DNA of 64,000 nucleotides. Source: Roseobacter litoralis Och 149 (lineage in GTDB: Bacteria > Pseudomonadota > Alphaproteobacteria > Rhodobacterales > Rhodobacteraceae). The notes beneath the pieces are model-generated. The model ran no database searches and was not told the origin of the DNA. It saw nothing but the letters and a program-made list of their open reading frames with translations. A program made the translations under genes and the position numbers. Location of the stretch: positions 3,720,001 to 3,784,000 of the forward strand of contig NC_015730.1 in assembly GCF_000154785.2 (NCBI RefSeq), given 5' to 3'. Of the stretch, positions 8,716-17,249 are shown piece by piece. Position 1 is the stretch's first letter, and each line of letters begins with the position of its first letter.

Positions 8716-9435
8716 ATGACGCTGGGGCTGTCGGTGCAGGACCTCAGCTTTACCTATGGCGCGAAAACGGCGCTGGACAAGGTCTCTTTCACGGTGGAGC
8801 CCGGTCGGTTCTGCGCTCTGCTTGGGCCAAATGGCGCGGGAAAGTCGACGCTGATCTCTTTGCTGACACGTCTATTGGTGGCGTCGCACGGCGACATTTC
8901 GATTGCGGGGCATGATCTGCGCGCGACCCCGCGCCGTGCGCTGGCCGAACTGGGTGTCGTATTTCAGCAACCCACGCTCGACTTGAATTTGAGCGTGCGC
9001 CAGAACATGAGCTATTTTGCGGCTTTGCACGGGTTGCCACGTACCGAGGTGCCCGGCCGGATCGATGAGGCGCTGGACAGGTTGGACATGCGGGCGCGCG
9101 GCGATGAAAAGGTCCATGCGCTGAATGGCGGGCACCGACGGCGCATGGAACTGGCCCGGGCCTTGCTGCACCAACCGGCTGTCTTACTGCTGGATGAGCC
9201 AACGGTTGGATTGGACGCCGCCGCGCGCCAGAGCATTACAAAGCATGTCCATGACCTCGCGGATCAGGGCCTGTGCGTAGTATGGACAACCCATCTGACT
9301 GATGAAGTGCGCGACACCGATGCGTTGCTGGTTTTGCACAAAGGCAAGATCATAGAGTCGGGAAAGACTGGCGATATACGTGGCCACACACCTTTATCTG
9401 ATTGGTTTTTGTCACAAACAGGGGCAAAGGCATGA
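8716..9435 (+). CDS. ABC transporter ATP-binding protein, PQQ-linked type
   Basis: ABC ATPase of 239 residues with Walker A GPNGAGKST at 37-45, a Q-loop (VVFQQPTLD), Walker B VLLLDEPTVGLD and an H-loop WTTHLTDEV. The signature is divergent, LNGGHRRR in place of LSGGQ. It resembles ATPases encoded beside PQQ-dependent alcohol dehydrogenase systems, and it is followed by its permease with a four-base stop/start overlap. The pqq cluster about 3.5 kb downstream supports that assignment. The substrate is not known. The pair is most likely an exporter, because no periplasmic binding protein is present. Confidence 0.85.
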   Translation: MTLGLSVQDLSFTYGAKTALDKVSFTVEPGRFCALLGPNGAGKSTLISLLTRLLVASHGDISIAGHDLRATPRRALAELGVVFQQPTLDLNLSVRQNMSYFAALHGLPRTEVPGRIDEALDRLDMRARGDEKVHALNGGHRRRMELARALLHQPAVLLLDEPTVGLDAAARQSITKHVHDLADQGLCVVWTTHLTDEVRDTDALLVLHKGKIIESGKTGDIRGHTPLSDWFLSQTGAKA

Positions 9436-10223
9436 ATGGGTTCTGGGGCGTGACGCGGGCGATCGTCGGGCGCGAATTTTTGCGGTTTGTACACCAGCGC
9501 GAACGGTTTTTCGCCGCTCTCGTGCGGCCGTTGGTCTGGCTGCTGATCTTTGCAGCCGGGTTCCGCGCGGCGTTGGGCTTGTCCATTATCCCACCGTATC
9601 AAACATATATCACTTATGAGACCTACATCGTGCCGGGCCTGTGCGCGATGGTGCTGCTTTTTAATGGCATGCAAAGCTCGCTCAGTCTGGTTTATGACCG
9701 CGAAATGGGGTCCATGCGGCTTTTGTTGACCAGCCCGTTTCCACGATGGTGGTTACTCTTTTGCAGGCTGTTTGGCGCGACGACCATTTCCGTGCTGCAG
9801 GTCTATGCATTTTTAGGCATTGCAGCGCTCTTTGGCATCACGATGCCCCCGCTTGGATATGTCGCCGTATTGCCCGGGCTGATCTTGGGCGGGCTGATGT
9901 TGGGCGCTTTGGGATTGGTGCTTTCAAGCTTTATTTCGCAGCTTGAAAACTTTGCTGGCGTGATGAACTTTGTGATATTCCCGATGTTCTTTTTATCATC
10001 CGCGCTTTACCCACTTTGGAAAATGGGGGAAAGCTCACCGCTGCTGCGCGACATCTGCGCCATCAATCCCTTTACCCATGTGGTAGAGCTCATTCGCTTT
10101 TTGCTCTACCTCCAGCTAAACCTGACGGCGCTGGCGTGGGTACTAGCCAGCACACTGGTTCTGGGGGTTGTTGCTGCTTGGGGATATGACCCAGCGCGCG
10201 GCATGATGAAGCGCAAAGGATAA
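9432..10223 (+). CDS. ABC-2 type transporter permease
   Basis: Integral membrane partner of the preceding ATPase, with about six hydrophobic segments (RPLVWLLIFAAGF, then others to the C-terminus) and the ABC-2 fold pattern. An in-frame upstream ATG at 9402 exists, but I prefer 9432 (MNGFWGVTRAIVGREF), where the ATGA overlaps the ATPase stop. It would form a homodimeric channel with two ATPase subunits in the inner membrane. It is convergent, with only 11 bases between its stop and the end of the small minus-strand gene that follows. Confidence 0.82.
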   Translation: MNGFWGVTRAIVGREFLRFVHQRERFFAALVRPLVWLLIFAAGFRAALGLSIIPPYQTYITYETYIVPGLCAMVLLFNGMQSSLSLVYDREMGSMRLLLTSPFPRWWLLFCRLFGATTISVLQVYAFLGIAALFGITMPPLGYVAVLPGLILGGLMLGALGLVLSSFISQLENFAGVMNFVIFPMFFLSSALYPLWKMGESSPLLRDICAINPFTHVVELIRFLLYLQLNLTALAWVLASTLVLGVVAAWGYDPARGMMKRKG

Positions 10224-10234
10224 GCGGGATGTGC

Positions 10235-10438
10235 TCAGATCTCGCGTTCAGCGAAAGAAACAGCGCGACATCGCCAGCTTTTGATATCTTGATTGGGGTG
10301 GGACGCCGCCCATTTGGCAAGTTCGGGCTGTGCACCCATCAAACACTGCATTGGTGTGACATCGGTGAATACGAGACTGCGTTCGCGACATTGGTCCGGT
10401 GCTGTCGCAAGGCATGCAACAAACAAAAGTTCAATCAT
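10235..10438 (-). CDS. small cysteine-containing protein of the PQQ region
   Basis: A 67-residue frame starting MIELLFVACL with four cysteines (positions 9, 17, 32, 57) and Trp/Pro-rich spacing (LAKWAASHPNQDIKSWRC). The N-terminus is hydrophobic but short. Similar small Cys proteins are, to my recollection, common beside quinoprotein or PQQ genes in Rhodobacterales, so I regard it as a real gene rather than chance. It is convergent to the ABC permease and divergent from the histidine kinase. Function unknown. The conserved-looking Cys pattern suggests disulfides or a metal or haem link. Confidence 0.6.
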   Translation of the reverse strand: MIELLFVACLATAPDQCRERSLVFTDVTPMQCLMGAQPELAKWAASHPNQDIKSWRCRAVSFAEREI

Positions 10439-10614
10439 AGCTCTGACTTTCCTGTAATCTGCTTCTTTTCGTCCTCCCGCACACGTCTCAAACCTAGACT
10501 AAAGTCGGTAAATTCGACGTTAAGGCAGCATCCGCACGTCAAAAACCTGATCAAATGCCCAAATTTCTGGCATAACAAACCCGCGACACCTAATTGCTTT
10601 GCAGCTGCAGCAAA

Positions 10615-12210
10615 ATGAGAACGACCAAAGCATCCACACTATCGTTGAAATTTCGGCTCGCGGCTGGCGCGGCTCTTTTGAGCGCGGGCACCATCCTGAC
10701 AGCGCTCACGCTTTATCTGGGGCTGAATGAGGTTGCACAACGGCTCGACGCAGCGGTGGCGTCGGAAACGCGCGTGGCCCGCTATGCCAGCTTGTCGACA
10801 CAAGCGGCGACATTTCTGGTAGTCGCCAGCGAAGCCGTCCAGACCGGCTTGACCCCGGAAATTCGCAGGGATCGCATCGCCCCGGTGGCAGACCAGTTGC
10901 GCCGCACCTTCACGCAGTTGCACCGCGACGTTGAACAGGCGGTGTTTGCAGCGCGCGCCCTAGGGATCGACGCACAGTCACGCTATGGCACTCAATCTCT
11001 TGGCCTTGCGCGCATGGAGGCGCTCCTCGGCTCTACGCTGAACGGATTGGAAGATGACACCAATGATACGAACCGGCTGCGGACGCACATCGACACCTTT
11101 GCCTCAGGATTGGACCCCTTGCTAAGTCAGGCGGTGAATACCGAACTGCTGTTTCGCAACAATATCATGAGTGGTATCGGCGATCTGCGCCTGCAACTGA
11201 CTCGAATCGCGCTGGCAATTGTTGCGGGTACCGTGCTTGCAGTCGCTGCTTTCTACTTCGGTCTCATCCGACCGCAATTCAACCGGCTGGACCGCCTGCG
11301 CAGAGCTGCCACACAGATAGGGCAAGGCAAATTCGATGTTGCGCTGCCAGTCTCGCGCCTCGATGAGATCGGCCAGCTGTCTGCTGAGACCAACCGTATG
11401 GCCGCTGCCCTGATTACGCGGCGCGATGACGTGCAAGCCCAATGGGACCGTCTGAATGATACGATCGCTGAGCGCACGGAAGCACTGCGTTCGGCCAATG
11501 ATGCCCTCGAAGAGATTGACGACAAACGCCGTCGCTTTTTCGCTGACATAAGCCATGAGCTGCGCACGCCTCTGACCGTTATTCTGATGGAGGCGCAGAT
11601 CGGCAAAACAGGCAGCCCCGACCCGGCAGCCGCCTTTGCCACGATCGAAGCGCGTGCCGCGCGCCTCAACCGCCGCATTGATGATCTGCTTAGGCTCGCC
11701 CGGTCGGACACGGGGCAACTGGCGCTGGATCCGGACAGGGTCACTCTTGGTGAACTCACAGAAGACGTGGCCGCAGAGGTTCAGGCGGAGGTGGATAATG
11801 CAGGCATGACACTGACAATTGACGCGATGCCGGACGTTGCCGTTTATTGTGACCGCAACTGGATACGTCAGGTTCTTGTGAGCCTGATGCGCAACAGTAT
11901 TCGCCATGCCCGCGCGGGGCGTATGCTCCATGTTTCATCAGTGCTGGAAAAGACCTGCGCCGGCGTCAGCGTCACCGATAATGGCGGCGGCATTCCCGCC
12001 CAGGATCAGGCGCATGTGTTTGATCGTTTTTCACAGGGCAGCTCGGCAACAGCGAACGAAGGCTTTGGGGTCGGACTTGCCCTCGCGCACTGGGTGATCA
12101 CCGAACAAAACGGCAGTATAACGCTGACAAGCCCCGTGCCTGTCGATCAGGCACTTGGCGATGCACCCGGGACGAAAATCGCGGTTTGCCTGCCGCGCGC
12201 CAACACCTAG
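10615..12210 (+). CDS. membrane sensor histidine kinase
   Basis: About 531 residues from the ATG at 10615; a TTG at 10594 is a less likely start. One transmembrane helix lies near residues 15-40, followed by a periplasmic helical sensor and a second membrane segment (LALAIVAGTVLAVAAFYF-like, near 200-220). A HAMP domain follows, then the H-box FADISHELRTPL with H314, an N-box (LMRNSIRHA) and G-boxes (VTDNGGGIP, GFGVGLALAH). It lies ten bases before an OmpR-type response regulator and upstream of pqqA, so it may control PQQ synthesis or the alcohol-oxidation genes. The signal is unknown. Confidence 0.88.
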   Translation: MRTTKASTLSLKFRLAAGAALLSAGTILTALTLYLGLNEVAQRLDAAVASETRVARYASLSTQAATFLVVASEAVQTGLTPEIRRDRIAPVADQLRRTFTQLHRDVEQAVFAARALGIDAQSRYGTQSLGLARMEALLGSTLNGLEDDTNDTNRLRTHIDTFASGLDPLLSQAVNTELLFRNNIMSGIGDLRLQLTRIALAIVAGTVLAVAAFYFGLIRPQFNRLDRLRRAATQIGQGKFDVALPVSRLDEIGQLSAETNRMAAALITRRDDVQAQWDRLNDTIAERTEALRSANDALEEIDDKRRRFFADISHELRTPLTVILMEAQIGKTGSPDPAAAFATIEARAARLNRRIDDLLRLARSDTGQLALDPDRVTLGELTEDVAAEVQAEVDNAGMTLTIDAMPDVAVYCDRNWIRQVLVSLMRNSIRHARAGRMLHVSSVLEKTCAGVSVTDNGGGIPAQDQAHVFDRFSQGSSATANEGFGVGLALAHWVITEQNGSITLTSPVPVDQALGDAPGTKIAVCLPRANT

Positions 12211-12220
12211 TATAACGCAT

Positions 12221-12901
12221 ATGAGCGCTTTGTTGATCATCGACGACGACCCGGAAATCACCTCCGCCCTGTCGCGGGGACTTGCCTTGCATGGATATGA
12301 AACAGATGCTGAAAACCGGGCGGACCGGGCATTGAGCAGGCTGCAAACCGGGGTGTATGACGGCGCTATCGTTGATGTGATGCTGGGCGCGGACAGCGGG
12401 ATCGATCTGGTGCGCATGGCCCGCGCCTCTGGCGTCAGCATGCCAATCCTGATGCTGTCCGCATTGTCAGATGTGGAACACCGCGCCGCCGGGCTTGAAG
12501 CAGGGGCCGACGACTATGTTGTCAAGCCATTCAACTTTGATGAGTTGGTCGCCCGCCTGCGTGTGCAGGAGCATCGTTCCGCTCAGCACCGCCCCCTGCC
12601 CCCGCTTTTGGTACGCCGCACCCGTGAGCTGAAAAACGACTGCGCCAGCGTCACCTTGACGGAGCGCGAATTTGCGCTTTTGGACCTTTTGGCCCGACAT
12701 TCCGGGACGCCATTGTCGCGCGGGGCGATCTTTGACACGCTCTGGGCCGCCGAAGGGTCAAGTAACGAGAATGTGGTTGATGTGTATATCGGGTATTTGC
12801 GCAAAAAGCTGAAGAACTACAACTTTCACTTTGAAATCAAAACACTACGCAACCAAGGATTTACTCTTGAGGGTCCAGCACCGCAGATCAGCGAGCTCTA
12901 A
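12221..12901 (+). CDS. OmpR-family response regulator
   Basis: Start chosen at the ATG at 12221 (MSALLIIDDDPEITSAL), ten bases after the kinase stop. The receiver domain spans about 1-115, with acidic residues D8-D10, phospho-acceptor D52 (IVDVMLG), and K in DDYVVKPF. The C-terminal winged helix (about 140-220; TLTEREFALLDLLARH and NVVDVYIGYLRKKL) is of the OmpR/PhoB type. With the upstream kinase it forms a complete two-component pair. It is followed after 96 bases by pqqA, whose promoter region contains a palindrome it could bind (inference). Confidence 0.9.
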   Translation: MSALLIIDDDPEITSALSRGLALHGYETDAENRADRALSRLQTGVYDGAIVDVMLGADSGIDLVRMARASGVSMPILMLSALSDVEHRAAGLEAGADDYVVKPFNFDELVARLRVQEHRSAQHRPLPPLLVRRTRELKNDCASVTLTEREFALLDLLARHSGTPLSRGAIFDTLWAAEGSSNENVVDVYIGYLRKKLKNYNFHFEIKTLRNQGFTLEGPAPQISEL

Positions 12902-12922
12902 TACCGATTAAAGTCGTATATG

Positions 12923-12939
12923 CTCTTATAAATTAAGAG
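12923..12939. promoter_or_regulatory. palindrome upstream of pqqA
   Basis: CTCTTA-TAAAT-TAAGAG, a perfect 6-bp inverted repeat with an A/T loop, 22 bases after the response-regulator stop and about 59 bases before the pqqA start. No T run follows, so it reads as a possible operator or promoter element rather than a terminator. Confidence 0.4.
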
Positions 12940-12997
12940 TCGCGCAAACCGGAATCCTCTGTCAGGATAAGACGATAAATCAGTGGAGGAGACCCCC

Positions 12998-13105
12998 ATG
13001 GCTTGGACGAAACCAATCATCCGCGAAATCGAATGCGGCATGGAAATCAACATGTACGGACCAGAGAACGAAGATCGTCACGACGACCGCGACGACTTGT
13101 TCTAA
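12998..13105 (+). CDS. pqqA: PQQ precursor peptide
   Basis: A 35-codon gene. The peptide carries the invariant Glu-x-x-x-Tyr pair as E16 and Y20 (CGMEINMYGP). These two side chains are cross-linked by PqqE and become the pyrroloquinoline quinone skeleton. The MAWTKPIIREIECGMEI start is typical. The acidic tail (about 13 residues after Pro22, rich in Asp, Glu and Arg) makes it somewhat longer than many PqqA peptides. GGAGGA lies eight bases before the ATG. It is the first gene of pqqABCDE. Confidence 0.95.
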   Translation: MAWTKPIIREIECGMEINMYGPENEDRHDDRDDLF

Positions 13106-13129
13106 ACATATAGCGCGCGGGCAGACATA

Positions 13130-14023
13130 ATGACTTTCCGCGCGCATATCCTTGGGGCCGCCGCAGGTGGCGGTTTGCCTCAATGGAACTGCGGATGCGA
13201 CAATTGCAATCTTGCGCGTACCGGTGAAATTCCGGCGCAGTCCCAATCGTCTGTTGCAGTGACCGCCGACGGCGAAAACTGGGCGATCCTGAATGCATCG
13301 CCTGACATCAGACATCAGATGGCCGATTGTGCCGCCTTACATCCAAGCGGATTGCGAGAACTGCCGCTGCGGTCAGTGCTGGTGACCAATGGTGACATTG
13401 ATCATGTGGCAGGTTTGCTGACCCTACGCGAGATGCAGCCGTTCAGTTTGTTTGCCACTGCCGGGATACATGATGTACTGGCCCAAAACCCGATGTTTGA
13501 CGCCCTTAACAGTCGTGTAGTTGCGCGCGAAACCATTGCATTGGATGCAGCTTTTGAACTGGCGCCAGGGCTGATTGCAACGCTCTTTCCAGTGCCCGGA
13601 AAAGTCCCCCTATATCTCGAGGGGGAGACAGTGCAAACAGACCTCATCGGCGATCAGACCGTGGGCGTAAAACTTGAGAGCGCGTCAAAAACCGCATTCT
13701 ACATCCCCGGCTGCGCCATGCTGAACGACGATTTGCGCGCGCGGTTGGAAGGGGCGGATTGGCTGTTTTTCGATGGCACCCTGTGGCAGGATGACGAGAT
13801 GGTCCGCGCCAATCTGGGCCAAAAGACCGGCAAGCGGATGGGCCATATGTCGATGAGCGGCCCTGATGGATCCATCGCAGCTTTCGAAGGGCTTACAATC
13901 GGCAAAAAGATCTTTGTACACATGAACAACACCAACCCCGTACTTCGCCCAACCTCTGCCGAGAAGGCCAAGGCCGAGGCCGCAGGGTGGATCATCGGGC
14001 AAGACGGCATGGAGATCACCTGA
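13130..14023 (+). CDS. pqqB: PQQ biosynthesis protein PqqB
   Basis: Metallo-beta-lactamase-fold protein of 297 residues. The N-terminus has LGAAAGGGLPQWNCGC followed by DNC, the structural Cys-zinc site of PqqB, and NGDIDHVAGLL supplies the metal ligands. PqqB is thought to act as a hydroxylase or oxygenase on the PqqA-derived intermediate. Length and position right after pqqA are as expected, and the stop is one base before the pqqC start. Confidence 0.95.
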   Translation: MTFRAHILGAAAGGGLPQWNCGCDNCNLARTGEIPAQSQSSVAVTADGENWAILNASPDIRHQMADCAALHPSGLRELPLRSVLVTNGDIDHVAGLLTLREMQPFSLFATAGIHDVLAQNPMFDALNSRVVARETIALDAAFELAPGLIATLFPVPGKVPLYLEGETVQTDLIGDQTVGVKLESASKTAFYIPGCAMLNDDLRARLEGADWLFFDGTLWQDDEMVRANLGQKTGKRMGHMSMSGPDGSIAAFEGLTIGKKIFVHMNNTNPVLRPTSAEKAKAEAAGWIIGQDGMEIT

Positions 14024-14024
14024 C

Positions 14025-14774
14025 ATGACCCAATCCAGAGAAGAGTTCGAAGCCCGCCTTCGCCAGATTGGCGCGGAACGATATCACGACCTGCACCCGT
14101 TCCACGATCTGTTGCATGGAGGCGGCTGCACACCTGATCAGGTCCGCGCATGGGTGATCAACCGGTACTATTACCAGCATTCAATCCCCATGAAGGATGC
14201 AGCTTTCATGAGCCGGGTCGAGGACCCTGCCCTGCGCCGTCAATGGCGCTCGCGCATTGAGGATCACGACGGCACGGACGACAACGAGGGCGGCATCAAG
14301 CGCTGGCTGCGGCTGGCGCAGGCGGTCGGCCTTGACCCCGATTATGTCGCATCTTGTGAGGGCGTGTTGCCGGCGACGAAGTTCGCGGTGGATGCCTATG
14401 TGCGCTATGTGCGCGAAAAAACATTGCTCGAGGCAGTCGCGGCATCGCTCACCGAACTCTTTGCGCCCAAGATACATGCAAACCGCATTCAGGGGCTGCT
14501 CAAGAACTACGATTTTGCAGATGACAGTTCGCTGTCCTATTTCAAGAACCGCCTGAAGGAAGCACCAAAAGACGTGGCCTTTGGTCTGGCCTGGGTTCTG
14601 GATCAGGCAGATACGGCCGAAAAACAGGACGCGGCGGCGGCTGCCCTGACCTTCAAGACAGATGTGCTCTGGTCGCAACTCGACGCGCTTTGGGGGGCCT
14701 ATGTTGCCCCCGCGCGTGTGCCACCCGGCGCTTGGCTGCCCGGCGACGGGTTATTACTGCAAAAGGCATCATGA
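14025..14774 (+). CDS. pqqC: pyrroloquinoline-quinone synthase PqqC
   Basis: A 249-residue, haem-oxygenase-fold cofactorless oxidase that performs the last eight-electron oxidation and ring closure to PQQ. Characteristic segments are YHDLHPFHDLLHGGG near 22-36 and NRYYYQHSIPMKDAAFMSR near 46-64. Length matches the family. In some relatives pqqC and pqqD are fused; here they are separate, with the pqqD start two bases after the pqqC stop. Confidence 0.96.
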   Translation: MTQSREEFEARLRQIGAERYHDLHPFHDLLHGGGCTPDQVRAWVINRYYYQHSIPMKDAAFMSRVEDPALRRQWRSRIEDHDGTDDNEGGIKRWLRLAQAVGLDPDYVASCEGVLPATKFAVDAYVRYVREKTLLEAVAASLTELFAPKIHANRIQGLLKNYDFADDSSLSYFKNRLKEAPKDVAFGLAWVLDQADTAEKQDAAAAALTFKTDVLWSQLDALWGAYVAPARVPPGAWLPGDGLLLQKAS

Positions 14775-14775
14775 A

Positions 14776-15051
14776 ATGATGAACACCGATATCCCCTGCT
14801 TGCCGCGCGGCGTGCGCCTGCACCATGATCGTGTGCGGGATGCATGGGTCCTTTTGGCGCCTGAACGTGCGATAACTCTCGATGCGGTGGGCCATGCGAT
14901 CCTGAACGAAGTGGATGGTACACGCAGTTTTGGCGAAATCACCAGCGTATTGGCGGACCGCTATGATGCGCCTCAGGACCAAATCCAAAAGGATAGTGCG
15001 GGCTTTCTGGACGCCTTGCGCAACCGTCGCTTTCTGGACGTGTCTGAATGA
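14776..15051 (+). CDS. pqqD: PqqA-binding chaperone PqqD
   Basis: A 91-residue RRE (RiPP recognition element) protein that binds the PqqA peptide and presents it to PqqE. The text LPRGVRLHHDRVRDAWVLLAPERAI followed by DAVGHAILNEVDG matches the family pattern (the first part is given in two overlapping pieces: LPRGVRLHHDRVRDAW, then WVLLAPERAI). The start is the ATG two bases after the pqqC stop, with a second in-frame ATG directly after it. Its end overlaps pqqE by four bases (ATGA). Confidence 0.93.
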   Translation: MMNTDIPCLPRGVRLHHDRVRDAWVLLAPERAITLDAVGHAILNEVDGTRSFGEITSVLADRYDAPQDQIQKDSAGFLDALRNRRFLDVSE

Positions 15052-16154
15052 AACCACCTGCACCGATCGCCATGCTGGCAGAGCTGACGCACCGCTGTCC
15101 TTTGTCCTGTCCTTATTGCTCAAACCCCGTTGAATTAACCCGGCAAAATGCCGAACTTGATACGCAAACATGGGCGCGCGTTTTCCGCGAAGCGGCAGAT
15201 CTGGGTGTGCTGCAGCTGCACCTGTCGGGGGGGGAGCCTGCGTCGCGCCGTGACCTGACTGAACTCGTGATCGCAGCGCGCGAAGCGGGTCTTTATACAA
15301 ACCTGATCACCTCGGGCATCGGCCTGACGCAAAAGCGCCTCGGCGAACTGGATGCGGCGGGGCTTGATCATGTTCAACTGTCGCTGCAGGGGACAAACCC
15401 TGAAATGGCTGACGAGATTGGCGGCTATAACGGTGGCTTCAAGCGCAAGATGCAGGTTGCCGAATGGATCGGCGCGATCGGCTTTCCACTGACGCTCAAC
15501 GCCGTTCTGCACCGTCGCAATCTGCACCAGCTGCCCCGCGCGCTCGAGATGGCACAGGAAATGGGCGCGCGCCGGATCGAAGTGGCGACCGTCCAGTTTC
15601 ATGGCTGGGCGCTGAAAAACCGCGACGCCTTGATGCCCACGCGTGCGCAGGCACAAGAGGCAAACCGCATCGTGGCAGAGGCCCGCAAGCAACTGACAGG
15701 CACGTTGGTTATCGACTATGTGCCCGCCGATTATCACGAAGACTATCCCAAGCGATGCATGGGCGGCTGGGGGACATCCGGTTTCAACGTGATCCCGGAT
15801 GGACAGGTTCTGCCTTGCCATGCGGCGCAATCCATCCCGCATCTCACCTTTGATCGTGTGCAGGACAAATCGCTAGGTGACATTTGGTACAAGGGAGAGG
15901 CGTTCAACGCCTATCGTGGCACCGAGTGGATGGCGGAGCCCTGCCAAAGCTGCGAGCGCAAGACCATAGATTTTGGCGGCTGCCGGTGTCAGGCGCTGGC
16001 CATTGTCGGTGATGCATCTGCGACCGATCCCGTTTGCATCAAATCGCCCCATCACGGCGCGTTGCAGGCGCAGGCGGACACCCATGCAGCACAAGTCGAC
16101 GCCCCCCTCGTCTATCGGACATTCCCCGGCAAGGAAACGGAGCCTGCCGAGTAG
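15048..16154 (+). CDS. pqqE: radical SAM PqqA peptide cyclase PqqE
   Basis: A 368-residue radical-SAM/SPASM enzyme that forms the Glu-Tyr carbon-carbon bond in PqqA. The radical-SAM cluster motif is C17, C21, C24 (THRCPLSCPYCSNP). HLSGGEPASRRDL follows near residue 60. The C-terminal SPASM region carries extra cysteines (CMGGWG, LPCHAA, CQSCERK, GGCRC, PVC) for auxiliary Fe-S clusters. The start overlaps the pqqD stop. It is the last pqq gene of the operon here; pqqF/G-type peptidase genes are not in the window. Confidence 0.96.
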   Translation: MKPPAPIAMLAELTHRCPLSCPYCSNPVELTRQNAELDTQTWARVFREAADLGVLQLHLSGGEPASRRDLTELVIAAREAGLYTNLITSGIGLTQKRLGELDAAGLDHVQLSLQGTNPEMADEIGGYNGGFKRKMQVAEWIGAIGFPLTLNAVLHRRNLHQLPRALEMAQEMGARRIEVATVQFHGWALKNRDALMPTRAQAQEANRIVAEARKQLTGTLVIDYVPADYHEDYPKRCMGGWGTSGFNVIPDGQVLPCHAAQSIPHLTFDRVQDKSLGDIWYKGEAFNAYRGTEWMAEPCQSCERKTIDFGGCRCQALAIVGDASATDPVCIKSPHHGALQAQADTHAAQVDAPLVYRTFPGKETEPAE

Positions 16155-16181
16155 GGCGAACCCGCCCCAAGGAAATGAGGC

Positions 16182-17054
16182 TTGATGAACAACGGGTGCG
16201 CTGTTAGCGCTGTTGGCATGGATAAGGTCATCGTCTGCATCAACTGGGGCACCAAATATGGTGCACCCTACATAAACCGCCTCTATGAAATGGTGGATGC
16301 CAACATCACGCCTCCGTTTCGTTTCGTGGCATTTACCGACACAAGCGACGGCGTTAATCCGGCGGTTGACTGCTTTGATCTGCCGGAAATGCCCGGGTTC
16401 ATGCCAGAAAACACGATTGGCCAGTGGCCCAAATCGCGGCTCTGGGCGCCGGTGCTGGGGGACCTCTCGGGTCCTTTTCTTTTTGTTGATCTGGATGTGA
16501 CGATTACCGGCTCCCTTGATCCGTTTTTTGAATTCGGATCGCCCGACGATGTGGTGCTTGCGCGCAATGCAGCAAAACCGCTGCAAAAGCTTGGCCAGAC
16601 ATCAATCTACCGGATGCCCGTTGGCGCATTGGCACCTCTGCAGGCACAATTTGCGTCCGACCCGCAAGCGGTCGCAGACAAGTATCGGTTTGAGCAGCAT
16701 TTTGTGACCAAGAATGCGCCCAATGGGGTCAAATTCTGGCCCGTGAAATGGGTTCGACATTTCAGAATTGAGTGCATTCCAAGGTTCCCATTCAACTATT
16801 TCCTCGACCCGCGCCCCCCAAAGGGAACACGTGTCGTGATTTTCGCCGGTGCCATGAATCCCCCGGATGCCATCGCCGGGCAGTACAACCGCAGAACCCC
16901 TCATCTGCCCCCGCTCGCCCATGTGAAGCGCGCATTGAAATCAAGCAACAAGCTCAAATCGCTACGCCAATATGCACGCCCCGCAAAATGGGTGGAAGAA
17001 ATCTGGTCGCAGTCAAACGCGTACAATTCAGCAAATGAACGCGAGGGAAAATAA
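16182..17054 (+). CDS. glycosyltransferase-like protein
   Basis: About 290 residues. Resembles the nucleotide-diphospho-sugar transferase fold: an N-terminal beta strand (VIVCINWGTKYG), then FLFVDLDVTITGSLD near 105-120 with a DLD acidic triad of the DxD type for metal/sugar-nucleotide binding. Related proteins in alphaproteobacteria are annotated simply as glycosyltransferases. The start is uncertain: TTG 16182 or ATG 16185 follow an AAGGAAATGAGG ribosome site, and ATG 16218 (MDKVIVCI) is an alternative. It follows pqqE by 27 bases and may be read through from it, but no link to PQQ is evident. Confidence 0.7.
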   Translation: MMNNGCAVSAVGMDKVIVCINWGTKYGAPYINRLYEMVDANITPPFRFVAFTDTSDGVNPAVDCFDLPEMPGFMPENTIGQWPKSRLWAPVLGDLSGPFLFVDLDVTITGSLDPFFEFGSPDDVVLARNAAKPLQKLGQTSIYRMPVGALAPLQAQFASDPQAVADKYRFEQHFVTKNAPNGVKFWPVKWVRHFRIECIPRFPFNYFLDPRPPKGTRVVIFAGAMNPPDAIAGQYNRRTPHLPPLAHVKRALKSSNKLKSLRQYARPAKWVEEIWSQSNAYNSANEREGK

Positions 17055-17120
17055 CCTCAAAGAATTTGTGAAGATGGTATTGCACCTTTTGGATCGGTGA
17101 CATAGTTAGACGAACATTGG

Positions 17121-17197
<77 letters not shown>

Positions 17198-17225
17198 AAA
17201 TTACCAAACAATACCAAAGCCTTAG

Positions 17226-17249
17226 GCCTCGCATCACGCGGGGCTTTTT
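17226..17249 (+). terminator. rho-independent terminator after tRNA-fMet
   Basis: Stem GCCTCGC (17226-17232) with GCGGGGC (17238-17244, one G-T pair), five-base loop, then TTTTT (17245-17249). It is located 28 bases after the tRNA. Confidence 0.8.

Noticed and set aside
10639..11931. Long minus-strand frames opposite the histidine kinase gene
   Set aside because: Kinase motifs on the plus strand are intact; the opposite frames lack any recognisable domain.
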